Positions 37,097 through 46,166 of a stretch of 64,000 bases of DNA are shown here, in pieces. Position 1 is the stretch's first letter, and each line of letters starts with the position of its first letter. The notes beneath the pieces are model-generated. The model had not been told where the DNA came from. It did not search any database and saw nothing but the letters and a program-made list of their open reading frames with translations. The position numbers and the translations under genes were made by a program. The stretch is from Weissella muntiaci (GTDB lineage: Bacteria > Bacillota > Bacilli > Lactobacillales > Lactobacillaceae), in contig NZ_SDGZ01000013.1 in assembly GCF_008107635.1 (NCBI RefSeq), positions 1 through 64,000 of the forward strand, given 5' to 3'.

Positions 37097-37669
37097 TTAC
37101 TTCGCAAACACAACCTGACCATCCTTGAAGTCGCTGATCTTAGCTAATGATTCTAAGCGAATCCCACGCTGCTCCAAGATCTCATGACCTGGCTGGAAAG
37201 CTTTTTCGATTACAACCGCCGCTCCGACAACATTTGCCCCGGCTGCATCTGTAATTTCTAATAGACCGTTGACAGCCTGCCCATTAGCAAGGAAATCATC
37301 AACCAATAAAATCCGCTCAGCAGCGTTCAGGAATTTTTTATCAATAATAATATGATTTGTCTCTTTTTTCGTGAAAGAATACACGTCTGCAACGTAGTTT
37401 TCATCAGTCATCGTGATGGCCGCCTTCTTCTTGGCGAAAACAACTGGTACACCCAGCTCAGCAGCCGCAAAGACAGCCGGTGCAATCCCTGATGTCTCAA
37501 CTGTCACAATCTTGTCAATTCGATCATGATCGAATAATCTAGCAATCTCTCGACCAATTGCCTGCATCAAAACCGGGTCAATTTGATGATTTAAAAATGA
37601 ATCAACTTTCAATATATCTTCTCCAAGTACCCGACCTTCTGCAATAATCCGATTTTCTAACATCTTCAT
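37097..37669 (-). CDS. xpt: Xanthine phosphoribosyltransferase
   Basis: The protein has about 190 residues. The PRPP-binding loop is ILLVDDFLANGQAVNGL, and the N-terminal region MLENRIIAEGRVLGEDILKVD is typical of Xpt. ETSGIAPAV lies near residue 63. It converts xanthine and PRPP to XMP. ATG 37669 has GGGGG nine bases upstream; the open frame extends to 37795 without a ribosome site. It is divergent from the xanthine permease gene and lies outside the guanine riboswitch, so it needs its own minus-strand promoter. TTGCTT-16-TATTCT just upstream is a candidate. Confidence 0.92.
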   Translation of the reverse strand: MKMLENRIIAEGRVLGEDILKVDSFLNHQIDPVLMQAIGREIARLFDHDRIDKIVTVETSGIAPAVFAAAELGVPVVFAKKKAAITMTDENYVADVYSFTKKETNHIIIDKKFLNAAERILLVDDFLANGQAVNGLLEITDAAGANVVGAAVVIEKAFQPGHEILEQRGIRLESLAKISDFKDGQVVFAK

Positions 37670-37755
37670 GATCGTCAACCCCCGATAAAATTGTTTTTCA
37701 TAGAATAGCACAAATCTTTGCCAAAGCAAAAAAAGTTTCGTTAACCAAATTAAAC

Positions 37756-37785
37756 TTGCAATTAAAGCTTTTTTGCGGTTATAAT
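37756..37785 (+). promoter_or_regulatory. Sigma-A promoter of pbuX
   Basis: TTGCAA (37756-37761) and a perfect TATAAT (37780-37785) are spaced by 18 bases. The transcript would begin just before the riboswitch aptamer. Confidence 0.7.
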
Positions 37786-37807
37786 GCTTTAACATATTAA
37801 AATATTT

Positions 37808-37869
37808 TGTGATATATCTTCGGAGAATGGCCGAACGTTTCTACCCCAAACCTATTTGGGACTATCGCT
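37808..37869 (+). promoter_or_regulatory. Purine (guanine-type) riboswitch aptamer
   Basis: P1 is GTGATA/TATCGC (37809-37814 with 37863-37868). P2 is TTCGG/CCGAA and P3 is CCCAAA/TTTGGG. The junction holds the conserved CGTTTCTACC and ACTAT. The specificity base before TAT in GACTAT is C, as in guanine rather than adenine aptamers. It precedes a terminator and pbuX. Confidence 0.92.
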
Positions 37870-37872
37870 TAA

Positions 37873-37917
37873 AACCACACATCCATTCTGTGCATTAGAC
37901 TGGATGTGTGGTTTTTT
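37873..37917 (+). terminator. Terminator platform of the pbuX riboswitch
   Basis: A 13-bp stem AACCACACATCCA/TGGATGTGTGGTT is followed by six T, just before the Shine-Dalgarno. Guanine binding to the aptamer is expected to favour it and stop pbuX transcription. Confidence 0.88.
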
Positions 37918-37935
37918 ATTTTTAAGGAGAACCTC

Positions 37936-39240
37936 GTGGACAGAGCTAACAAGCCCAATTGGGCACAGTCATTAATTCTAGGAATTCAGCACGTACTTGC
38001 TATGTATTCAGGTGGGGTCCTGGTCCCACTTCTGGTCGGAGCAGCTCTGCACTTCAATGCTCAACAAATGGCCTATTTAATTTCTGCTGATATTTTTATG
38101 ACCGGAATCGGTACCTTACTCCAGCTTAAGGCAACTCGGATCACTGGAATTGCCATGCCCGTTGTTTTAGGCTCCGCAATCCAAACCGTTTCGCCTTTGA
38201 TTAACATTGGTTCAACCTTGGGTATTGGTGCGATGTACGGTGCAACAATTGCAGCCGGTATTTTCGTATTCTTAATTGCCGGTTTGTTTGCACATTTGCG
38301 TGATTTCTTTCCACCAGTCGTAACCGGATCTTTGATTACAATCATTGGATTTGCTCTGATTCCTGTTGGTATTCAGAATCTCGGTGGTGGTGATTTAACT
38401 GCAAAGGATTTCGGATCAGCCAGCAATCTACTAATTGGACTATTTACGATGGTCGTTATTATTATCATCACAATGCTTGCTAAAGGATTTTTAAAGTCAA
38501 TCGCCATATTGCTCGGAATTATTCTAGGAACTATCTTTGCCACAATCCTGGGGGTTGTTTCCTTTAACTCAGTCGGACAAGCCGGTTGGTTCCACTTGCC
38601 AACTCCATTTTATCTGGGGATGCCGACTTTCCACAGTTCGGCAATTATCACCATGATCGTTGTGGCGTTAACTTCAATGATTGAGTCGACTGGTGTCTAC
38701 TTTGCCCTAGCCGATTTAACTGGTCGTGAGTTGAGTCAAGATGATTTGGCGCGTGGTTATCGTTCTGAAGGCTTAGCCGTAATTCTATCCGGAATCTTCA
38801 ATACTTTCCCCTATTCAACTTTTTCACAAAACGTTGGCGTTGTGCGTCTCTCAAAGGTTACCTCAAAACGCCCAATTTATTACGCCTCCACTCTTTTGTT
38901 GCTAATTGGCCTAATTCCAAAATTCGGCGCTCTAGTGACAGTCATTCCAAGTTCCGTTCTAGGAGCAGCGATGTTAATCCTCTTTGGCACAATTGGTGTC
39001 CAAGGAATCAGTATTTTGAAAACCGTCGACTTAAACAGTGAACGAAACTTATTAATTGTTGCATTATCTGTTGGTAGTGGGATTGGGGTTACGGTCTATC
39101 CTCAAATCTTCCAATACCTCCCCGACGCTGTTAAGCTAGTCGTAACGAATGCAGTTGTTGTAACTTCAATTTTGGCGGTACTATTGAATATTATTCTTCC
39201 TAAACCAAAGAATTTAGCAAACGCAATCGCTGAAGGATAA
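37936..39240 (+). CDS. pbuX: Xanthine permease, nucleobase:cation symporter-2 family
   Basis: The protein has about 434 residues and some 12-14 transmembrane segments. It shows the family features LGIQHVLAMYSGGVLVPLLV, SALIQTVSPL-like AIQTVSPLINIG and FPYSTFSQNVGVVRLSKV. It imports xanthine, matching the divergent xpt. I chose GTG 37936 because AAGGAG lies six bases upstream; the frame upstream passes through the terminator. Expression is set by the guanine riboswitch. A bidirectional terminator follows. Confidence 0.92.
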   Translation: MDRANKPNWAQSLILGIQHVLAMYSGGVLVPLLVGAALHFNAQQMAYLISADIFMTGIGTLLQLKATRITGIAMPVVLGSAIQTVSPLINIGSTLGIGAMYGATIAAGIFVFLIAGLFAHLRDFFPPVVTGSLITIIGFALIPVGIQNLGGGDLTAKDFGSASNLLIGLFTMVVIIIITMLAKGFLKSIAILLGIILGTIFATILGVVSFNSVGQAGWFHLPTPFYLGMPTFHSSAIITMIVVALTSMIESTGVYFALADLTGRELSQDDLARGYRSEGLAVILSGIFNTFPYSTFSQNVGVVRLSKVTSKRPIYYASTLLLLIGLIPKFGALVTVIPSSVLGAAMLILFGTIGVQGISILKTVDLNSERNLLIVALSVGSGIGVTVYPQIFQYLPDAVKLVVTNAVVVTSILAVLLNIILPKPKNLANAIAEG

Positions 39241-39257
39241 ATCATCATTATTATAGT

Positions 39258-39303
39258 AGAAAGAAACGGTCAACCAAATAATCTGGTTGACCGTTTCTTT
39301 TTT
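39258..39303. terminator. Bidirectional terminator between pbuX and the aldo/keto reductase gene
   Basis: AAAGAAACGGTCAACCA pairs with TGGTTGACCGTTTCTTT around a short AT loop. It serves the convergent genes on both sides. Confidence 0.9.
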
Positions 39304-39306
39304 AGC

Positions 39307-40293
39307 TTATTTTAAAATCGCATCAATTTGGCCAAGTTCACTTTCACTAAAATCCATGTTTGAGGTGAATTTAATGTTATCAAGCAAATGATCAATCGAT
39401 GTTGCACCAGTTACAATTGAAGCAACGCGATCATCTCTAAGCAACCAAGCCATTGCCATTTGGTTCAGGCTTTGACCACGTTCAGCTGCCAGATCATTTA
39501 ACCGATTCAACTTCATTACTGAGCCACTTAAATCATCCTTGATAAAATCGTTCGTGCGATGCACCGCCATATCACTAGGAATACCACCAAGATAACGATC
39601 AGTCAGCAAGCCTTCTGCAAGCGGCCCGTATGCAACTAGCCCCGCATGATGTGCTCCAAGTGTATCCAACAGGCCAGTCGTCTCAGCCTCACGATTCAGC
39701 ATGTTATATGAAACCTGATTACCGATAAATGGTGTATGCAGTTCCTCAAAGATCTCAGCAATCGCCGCTGTTTGCTCAGTCGTATAATTCGAAACTCCTA
39801 CATACAAAGCCTTACCTTGACGGACCAACAAATCCAACGCCTCAGCTGTTTCGCGTAAGTTTGTATTTGGATCCCAACGATGCGCATAGAAAATATCAAC
39901 ATAATCCAAATGCATTCTTTGCAATGAGAGTTCCAAGGCCGCAACAAGGGTCTTCTTTCCAGAAAATTCACCTAGCGGTCCAGGCCACATATGGTAACCA
40001 GCCTTAGTTGTAATCACTAGTTCATTACGATAAGGATGTAAATCTTTTTGATAAACTGCCCCAAAAGTCTCCTCAGCTGTACCATTAGATGGTCCATAAT
40101 TCGACGCATTATCAAAAGAAAAGATCCCATTATCAAAGGCTTTTAACATCACTTCCCGTGAGTTTGCCAGTGGGCGTTCATCACCCAACCCGCGCCACAA
40201 ACCAAATGACACGGCTGGTAAAATCATTCCGGTGTCTGCTACCCGCCGATAAGGCATCTTTTCGTAACGTTGTTCATCCGCTGCATAAACCAT
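39307..40293 (-). CDS. Aldo/keto reductase (YghZ / glyceraldehyde 3-phosphate reductase type)
   Basis: The 328-residue TIM-barrel oxidoreductase has catalytic residues in SFDNASNYGPSNGTAEETFG (Asp and Tyr) and TTKAGYHMWPG (Lys). The active-site histidine is in YVDIFYAHRWDPNT. The C-terminal NADPH region is ATSIDHLLDNIKF. It reduces small aldehydes with NADPH; the physiological substrate is unknown. GGAGG lies nine bases upstream. It follows prs with a 20-base gap and may share its transcript. Confidence 0.88.
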   Translation of the reverse strand: MVYAADEQRYEKMPYRRVADTGMILPAVSFGLWRGLGDERPLANSREVMLKAFDNGIFSFDNASNYGPSNGTAEETFGAVYQKDLHPYRNELVITTKAGYHMWPGPLGEFSGKKTLVAALELSLQRMHLDYVDIFYAHRWDPNTNLRETAEALDLLVRQGKALYVGVSNYTTEQTAAIAEIFEELHTPFIGNQVSYNMLNREAETTGLLDTLGAHHAGLVAYGPLAEGLLTDRYLGGIPSDMAVHRTNDFIKDDLSGSVMKLNRLNDLAAERGQSLNQMAMAWLLRDDRVASIVTGATSIDHLLDNIKFTSNMDFSESELGQIDAILK

Positions 40294-40312
40294 ATTAGCA
40301 TCCCTCCAAGTT

Positions 40313-41284
40313 TTAGATATTCACATCTGGACGACGGGGGCTCTTGAATAGCCCCTCAATTGGTGTATTGTCATGAATCCTTTGAATTGCCTCGGCAATC
40401 AATGGTGCCACTGTCAAACGCGTGAGCTTGGCAAAATTTTTATCAGCCGGCCAATCCAATGAATTAGTGGTTACAATCGTTGAAATGCAATCATCCGCCG
40501 CCAAACGTTGCGCCGCATCATCTGACATAACTGCATGCGTTGCCACACCGATAACATCTGTAGCACCAGCAAAACGTAATGCTTTCGCTGAAATCTGCAT
40601 TCTCCGACCTGTATCAATAATATCATCAATGATGATTGCACGCTTACCACGCACATCGCCAACAATTGTATCTGGCCCCTCTGGATTCTCAATCGCTGCA
40701 CGATCGTTAATCACGCCCCAAGGCGCATCAAGTAATTCAGCAAATTTACGTGCACGTCCTGCTCCAGTATGATCAGCAGATACAACCACAATATCATCAA
40801 CAATTTTTCGTTGGAAGAAATAATCTGCCAAAAGTGGCGCAGCTTGCAAATGGTCCACTGGAATGTCAAAGAATCCTTGAATCTGAGCGGCATGTAAATC
40901 TAATGCCACTACTCGATCAACATCATTCATCTCTAGCATTGAAGCAATCAACTTAGCCGTAATTGGCTCACGTGAACGAGCCTTTCGATCCTGACGGGCA
41001 TAACCATAATAAGGCAATACTACATTAACCGTTTTGGCCGATGACCGTCGCAAGGCATCTGCCAAAATCATAATTTCCATAAATGAATCGTTGATTGACT
41101 CGGCAATTGGAGCAATGATGTAAGTATCGTCACCCCGGACTGATTCCAATACTCGTTCGTATATCTCACCATCGGCAAACCGCTGAATCTCAATCGGCGT
41201 CAATGGCAAGTCAAGATATTCAGCAATTTCTTCGGCTAGGCTATGATTAGCCGTCAATCCGAACAACTTAATTTCTGACTCCAT
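40313..41284 (-). CDS. prs: Ribose-phosphate pyrophosphokinase
   Basis: The protein has about 323 residues. It makes PRPP from ribose 5-phosphate and ATP. Signature regions are YYGYARQDRKARSREPI, VVALDLHAAQIQGFFDIP and the PRPP loop IIIDDIIDTGRRM. ATG 41284 has GGAGG five bases upstream; a TTG 12 bases earlier overlaps that site. PRPP feeds the nearby xpt reaction. Many lactic acid bacteria carry two prs genes, and whether this is the only one cannot be seen here. Confidence 0.93.
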   Translation of the reverse strand: MESEIKLFGLTANHSLAEEIAEYLDLPLTPIEIQRFADGEIYERVLESVRGDDTYIIAPIAESINDSFMEIMILADALRRSSAKTVNVVLPYYGYARQDRKARSREPITAKLIASMLEMNDVDRVVALDLHAAQIQGFFDIPVDHLQAAPLLADYFFQRKIVDDIVVVSADHTGAGRARKFAELLDAPWGVINDRAAIENPEGPDTIVGDVRGKRAIIIDDIIDTGRRMQISAKALRFAGATDVIGVATHAVMSDDAAQRLAADDCISTIVTTNSLDWPADKNFAKLTRLTVAPLIAEAIQRIHDNTPIEGLFKSPRRPDVNI

Positions 41285-41445
41285 GGGATCCTCCAATTTT
41301 TTTACTATCTATATTCTACCGTAAAACACCAACCTTCGGAAACTTTTATCACGTTAATCGTCAAATACCTTCAGTTGGTCTGAACAAACTCTTTGCTAGT
41401 GACTTGCATATCGGCATTGTGTCCCCTATACTGTTGGTAACGAAT

Positions 41446-41522
41446 ATGTGAGCTGGGGTGCCAAATGGCTGAGATTTACCCATTGAACCTGATCTAGTTA
41501 ACGCTAGCGTAGGGAGCTTGGA
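41446..41522 (+). promoter_or_regulatory. TPP riboswitch aptamer (THI element)
   Basis: The conserved stretches GGGGTGCC, GGCTGAGAT, ACCCATTGAACCTGATCTAG and GCGTAGGGAGCTT occur in the canonical order. It precedes the ykoE-type transporter operon, so thiamine pyrophosphate represses that operon. Confidence 0.97.
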
Positions 41523-41543
41523 TTCTATTACTAAGCATGTAAT

Positions 41544-41590
41544 GAACCCACAAAAGACCAGCGATCCGGTTTTTTGTGGGTTCTTTTCTG
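41544..41590 (+). terminator. Terminator platform of the TPP riboswitch
   Basis: GAACCCACAAAA (41544-41555) pairs with TTTTGTGGGTTC (41572-41583), with an inner GACC/GGTT pairing, then TTTTCT. It lies between aptamer and start codon. Confidence 0.88.
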
Positions 41591-41629
41591 CCCTCCACAA
41601 TTCGCAAAACATTTTAGGAGGTTTGCATC

Positions 41630-42190
41630 ATGCAAACAGTTAAGCAAAACAAAGGTCGCTGGACCTTACGACAAGTCATTTTTTTAGCCATCATTGCGAT
41701 CTTCTTTGGGATTATTTATGAAGTATGGTCTTTTGCCTATTACGCTCTAGCAGCAACCCCACTTAAAGCAGTCGCAAATGACGCCACTTTAGGTGTTTGG
41801 CTCATGGCTGGACCAGTCGCAGGAGTGCTACTTAAACGAGCCGGTGCAACAACGCTGGGCGAGTTACTTGCCGCAACAGTCGAGATGCTACTGTTTTCCA
41901 GTTGGGGTGTTTCAACCCTAATTTCCGGCTTCATTCAAGGCTTTGCTTCCGAACTTGGTTTTGCATTTACTGGTTATAAAAATTGGCGGCGTCTCGGCTT
42001 AACTCTGTCAGTTATTACCAGTACTATCATTACCTTTGCCTATGATCTCTTTGCTTCTGGGTACAGCCAATACTCTTTGAGCCTATTAGCGACTCTATTA
42101 ATCGTTCGCTTCTTATCAATTGCCTTTTTTGCCGGCATATTAGTGTATTGGATCGAGTTGTTAGTTGAAAAATCAGGATTATTAAAATAA
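41630..42190 (+). CDS. ykoE: ECF transporter S component, YkoE family (HMP/thiamine)
   Basis: The 186-residue membrane protein has five to six helices. The N-terminal segment RQVIFLAIIAIFFGIIYEVW and the middle FIQGFASELGFAFTGYKNW fit the YkoE family. That family binds the thiamine precursor hydroxymethylpyrimidine or thiamine itself. Substrate support comes from the TPP riboswitch directly upstream. AGGAGG precedes the ATG. It overlaps the ATPase gene by one base. Confidence 0.9.
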   Translation: MQTVKQNKGRWTLRQVIFLAIIAIFFGIIYEVWSFAYYALAATPLKAVANDATLGVWLMAGPVAGVLLKRAGATTLGELLAATVEMLLFSSWGVSTLISGFIQGFASELGFAFTGYKNWRRLGLTLSVITSTIITFAYDLFASGYSQYSLSLLATLLIVRFLSIAFFAGILVYWIELLVEKSGLLK

Positions 42191-43608
42191 TGACTGCAAT
42201 TACCGTATCAAATTTATCATTTCGTTACCAAAACAGTGGTCCAAATATTATCGAGAATATTAATTTCACACCCGAACCAGCAAGCTTCAATTTATTGGCA
42301 GGTTCATCTGGTAGTGGTAAATCGACGCTATTAAAAATAATGGCCGGTCTATATCCACAATTTGGCGGCACGATTACTGCTGGGCAAGTTCTGTTAAACG
42401 GTCAGGAGATTGGCCCGATTGTGCCATTTGAACGAGCCCAGCGGATCGCCCTTTTATTTCAAAATCCAGATCGACAGTTTGCAATGCGCACAGCTTGGGA
42501 GCAACTAATTTTCAGCTTAGAAAACCTGCAACTCTCCCCAGAACTTATCACACAAAGAGCAACGGATGCTTTGCAAAAATTCGATCTATGGGAGCTCCGC
42601 AATCAATCTTTGCAAACCTTATCAGGTGGTGAACAGCAACGAGTTGCACTCGCCAACATCTTGGCGCTCGATAGCGACATCATCTTATTAGATGAACCGT
42701 TTGCCAATGTCGATCCAACTGGGCGTCAAACTATTTTAAGCCAACTTAAACTCTTACAAATTGAACATGGTAAAACCATCATTATTTCTGATCATGATTT
42801 ACATGATTATATCGATTTAGCGGATGCCGTTTTCACTTTAGAACAGCAACATTTGACACGCCAGCCTCTCGGAATTTTAACTGATCTGCCAAGTGATACC
42901 CTCATTTGGCACGCCCAAAATAAGCTACCAGAATCAGGGCAGTTAGCTTGGCACAATTTAACAATTGAGGTCGGTTCACGACGCTTACTTAATCAACAGA
43001 GCTGGCAACTTCCTGAAAATCAGTTAGGGTTACTCTCTGGGCCGAATGGGATCGGAAAATCAACTTTTTTCAAGGCACTTGCGCATCTCCAACCTTACCA
43101 AGGCCAAATCACCTTTGCTGAACAGGTTAGTGAGAAAATCAAGCTCAAGAATTGGACTTCTAAAGTTGCTTGGGTAATGCAAAATGCCCGTGATCAGTTT
43201 ATTACTTTAACTGTTAGCGACGAGCTTGCTATTTCGAGTCGACATTCTGCCAACCCAGCATATTGGACAACTACGGTTATTGAACAAGCTATTCAGGATT
43301 TGAATCTAACAGCTGTCTTAGAGCAATCAGTTTATCAACTTTCGGGTGGCCAGCAAAAAAAGTTGCAAACATTAAGCATGCTCATCATGGCACCTCAGGT
43401 TCTTTTAATTGACGAGCCGCTTGCCGGATTAGACTACCAATCGAGCCAAGTTCTTCTCAGCCTCATTCAACGAGTGGTTCATGATTTGAACTTATCTGCC
43501 CTAATGATTTCGCATCAGCGAACTGGACTACAACCTTACCTTGATTACGAGTTGCGACTCGATCATGAGCAAATTGTAGATTTACGAGGTCTGAGCCATG
43601 AATCTTAA
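42190..43608 (+). CDS. ykoD: ECF transporter ATPase with two ABC domains, YkoD type
   Basis: The 472-residue protein carries two fused ABC ATPase domains. The first has GSSGSGKSTLLKIM, LSGGEQQRVALAN and LLDEPFANVD. The second, from about residue 255, has GPNGIGKSTFFKAL, LSGGQQKKLQTLS and LIDEPLAGLD. It powers the YkoE/YkoC transporter. It is coupled to both neighbours by short overlaps (1 and 11 bases). Confidence 0.92.
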   Translation: MTAITVSNLSFRYQNSGPNIIENINFTPEPASFNLLAGSSGSGKSTLLKIMAGLYPQFGGTITAGQVLLNGQEIGPIVPFERAQRIALLFQNPDRQFAMRTAWEQLIFSLENLQLSPELITQRATDALQKFDLWELRNQSLQTLSGGEQQRVALANILALDSDIILLDEPFANVDPTGRQTILSQLKLLQIEHGKTIIISDHDLHDYIDLADAVFTLEQQHLTRQPLGILTDLPSDTLIWHAQNKLPESGQLAWHNLTIEVGSRRLLNQQSWQLPENQLGLLSGPNGIGKSTFFKALAHLQPYQGQITFAEQVSEKIKLKNWTSKVAWVMQNARDQFITLTVSDELAISSRHSANPAYWTTTVIEQAIQDLNLTAVLEQSVYQLSGGQQKKLQTLSMLIMAPQVLLIDEPLAGLDYQSSQVLLSLIQRVVHDLNLSALMISHQRTGLQPYLDYELRLDHEQIVDLRGLSHES

Positions 43609-44269
43609 AATCAATCCAACAGTGTTACTAGTGACCATTTTAAGCCTAGGGATTTTACTCACCTTTACACGTTCCGTTTGGCTAAATCTCGCCATGATTA
43701 TCGGAGCCAGTTTATATTTGGTGTTTAATCGACCTGCGTTTAAAAAGATCTTGCTGATCGGATTATTTGTCCTACCACTCGCCTTTGGAACATGGTGGTC
43801 TTTTATTGTCTACGGAACTGGTGATACTTGGCATAATGCCTGGATCTTTTCAACTAGGATCTATGCCTATGTGTGGTTAGGGATTGCGTTAACCTTCACC
43901 AATTCAGTTGATGAATTACTTTTCTCACTCGTTCAAAATATCCGCCTATCAGCAACTTTTGCTTACGGAATTTTAGCGGCCTTTAACTTATTAAATAAAA
44001 TTCGGCGCCAAGTCAAAATTATTCGCTACGCAGGTCAGGTTCGCGGTATCACTTATCATTTCTGGCAACCCCAACTATATTTCAAGGCAATCATCGTCGC
44101 ATTGACCTGGTCAGGTGATTTGGCAGAGGCAATGACATCACATGGCTTTTCAGAAGGTTTTTCACGCAGTCATTATCAAACGATTCCGCTACCACTTTGG
44201 CAATGGTTAATCCCGATTGGTGTCTTAGCGCTTAGTTTAAGCTTCCTCGTGATTTGTCAGCCTTGGTGA
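43598..44269 (+). CDS. ykoC: ECF transporter transmembrane (T) component, YkoC type
   Basis: The 223-residue CbiQ-like membrane protein has about five helices. The coupling region RRQVKIIRYAGQVRGI and ALTWSGDLAEAMTSHGF matches the Ala-Arg-Gly-type helices that contact ECF ATPases. It is the third gene of the TPP-regulated operon. Confidence 0.9.
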   Translation: MNLKINPTVLLVTILSLGILLTFTRSVWLNLAMIIGASLYLVFNRPAFKKILLIGLFVLPLAFGTWWSFIVYGTGDTWHNAWIFSTRIYAYVWLGIALTFTNSVDELLFSLVQNIRLSATFAYGILAAFNLLNKIRRQVKIIRYAGQVRGITYHFWQPQLYFKAIIVALTWSGDLAEAMTSHGFSEGFSRSHYQTIPLPLWQWLIPIGVLALSLSFLVICQPW

Positions 44270-44280
44270 TTTAAACCAAA

Positions 44281-44327
44281 TAAAAACCAGCTTGGTGTAG
44301 GACATTCTGCCTATCAAGCTGGTTTTT
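44281..44327. terminator. Bidirectional terminator between ykoC and an ABC exporter gene
   Basis: AAAACCAGCTTG pairs with CAAGCTGGTTTT with an inner partly paired loop, followed by T-runs on both strands. It separates convergent operons. Confidence 0.88.
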
Positions 44328-44336
44328 TAGTTGACT

Positions 44337-46166
44337 CTATTCAATTAGAGTATCAAATTGTGAATTATAGAGTTCTGCATAGCGCCCATTGGCTTTCAGT
44401 AATTCATTATGCTTACCGGACTCTACAATTGATCCATGATCCATCACCAAAATCTGATCAGCATTCCGAATCGTTGATAATCGGTGTGCAACCACAAAGC
44501 TTGTTCGACCATGTAACAAACGTCCCATTGCAGCCTGAATCAATTGCTCGGTCATTGTATCAACCGAACTGGTTGCTTCATCTAAAATCAAGATTTCAGG
44601 ATTCGCAATGAAGGCCCGCGCAATTGTTAACAATTGTCGCTGCCCTTGTGAAATATTGCTACCTTCCTCGTTCAATAGTGTCTGATAACCAGCTGGCAAA
44701 CTCATAATGAATTCATCAGCATAGGCCATTTTAGCCGCTGCAATAACTTCTGCCTCGCTGGCTTCTAAGTTACCATAACGAATATTCTCTAAAATGGTCC
44801 CTGCAAAAAGCCATGATTCCTGCAATACCATCGCAAAATGTGATCTTAATTGTGTCCTAGTTAACTTACGTGTATCTTGTCCCTTCAGACGAATCACGCC
44901 GGACGTCGGATCATAAAATCGTTCTAGCAAATTAATAATTGTTGATTTACCTGCACCAGTTGGACCAACAATCGCGATCATTTCACCAGTTTGCACCTGC
45001 ATCGAATAATCTGTCATCAATGGTTGATCGGCTTGATAGTTGAATGCTACATGATCAAAACTAATCATCGTTTGTGTATCAATATCATCAGCCGCTGATA
45101 CTGTCTGCATTTCCGTTTCATCAAAAACTTGAAAAATCCGTTCAGCCGACGCAACGGTCGCCTGAATTGTATTAATCAAGTTTGCCATTTGCGTAATTGG
45201 TTGCGAGAACTGATTTGTATACTGCAACATCGCCTGAACATCACCTAAATTGGCACTGCCTGTGGCAACTTTTATCCCACCAATCACAGCCATTGCCAAA
45301 TAATCTAAATTATTTAAAAATCGCATTGAAGGGAAAATCAAGGTCGAAATAAATTGTGCACGCCAAGCGGATTGATAAAATTGCTCATTTTGCTCTTCAA
45401 ATTTTTCAATTACCTGTGCCTCTTGATTGAACGTCTTTACAACCGTATGGCCACCAAAAGTCTCTTCAACTTGATTATTCAATTCACCCAAAGTTGCCTG
45501 TTGCCGCCGGAAAAGCTTTTGGGACAAGGGCGCAACAATTCGAACAAGTATCAAGGACAAAGGGACTGTCACAAACGCAACCAGTGACAAGACAACATTG
45601 ATTGACAACATAAAGTAAATTACACCCACAAAGGTCAAGGTTGATGTAACTAATTGAATCAATGATGAGCTCAACGAACCAGCGATATTATCCATATCAT
45701 TTACCATCCGTGACATGATATCCCCATTATTGTGACTATCAAAATAACTAATTGGTAAGCGGGCCAATTTGCTTTTAAATTCTTTACGTAACGCATAGAC
45801 CGTCTTTTGCGCAACTCGCGTCATAATCCACTGCTGGCTGATTGAAAAGACGAAGGCGATTAGATAAATTACTCCAACCATCATTAAAATATTAGCCAAT
45901 TGACCATAGTTAATGCTGATCTTTCCGCCATGCACAGTTGCTTTAACGCCATCAAAGATCACATTAGTCGCCGCACCGAGCATCTTGGGCGCCCGAACCG
46001 ACAGAATCACTGAAATAGCCGCAATTAAAATTGAAAAGATGACTCCCAATCGATCGCTTCGTAAATAGCGAAATAAACGTATCACCGTTGTCCAAAAATG
46101 GGTCGCCTTATCTGGCGTCCGACCAAGTCCGTTACGATTGCCACGTCCACTTGTATAATTACGCAT
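44337..46166 (-). CDS. ABC exporter half (type IV), catalytic-site subunit, LmrD/EfrB-like
   Basis: The 609-residue protein has six transmembrane segments (about residues 38-325) and an ATPase domain with GPTGAGKSTIINLL. The signature is ISQGQRQLLTIARAF, and Walker B is ILILDEATSSVD with a normal glutamate. It overlaps the partner gene by 8 bases. Together they form a heterodimeric exporter. Relatives export drugs, but the natural substrate is unknown. Confidence 0.9.
   Translation of the reverse strand: MRNYTSGRGNRNGLGRTPDKATHFWTTVIRLFRYLRSDRLGVIFSILIAAISVILSVRAPKMLGAATNVIFDGVKATVHGGKISINYGQLANILMMVGVIYLIAFVFSISQQWIMTRVAQKTVYALRKEFKSKLARLPISYFDSHNNGDIMSRMVNDMDNIAGSLSSSLIQLVTSTLTFVGVIYFMLSINVVLSLVAFVTVPLSLILVRIVAPLSQKLFRRQQATLGELNNQVEETFGGHTVVKTFNQEAQVIEKFEEQNEQFYQSAWRAQFISTLIFPSMRFLNNLDYLAMAVIGGIKVATGSANLGDVQAMLQYTNQFSQPITQMANLINTIQATVASAERIFQVFDETEMQTVSAADDIDTQTMISFDHVAFNYQADQPLMTDYSMQVQTGEMIAIVGPTGAGKSTIINLLERFYDPTSGVIRLKGQDTRKLTRTQLRSHFAMVLQESWLFAGTILENIRYGNLEASEAEVIAAAKMAYADEFIMSLPAGYQTLLNEEGSNISQGQRQLLTIARAFIANPEILILDEATSSVDTMTEQLIQAAMGRLLHGRTSFVVAHRLSTIRNADQILVMDHGSIVESGKHNELLKANGRYAELYNSQFDTLIE

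Noticed and set aside
37097-37795. Longer xpt start at 37795
   Set aside because: The added residues are low-complexity and the extension crosses the promoter region; GGGGG precedes ATG 37669.
41361-41612. An 83-residue minus-strand frame
   Set aside because: It is the antisense of the TPP riboswitch and its terminator.
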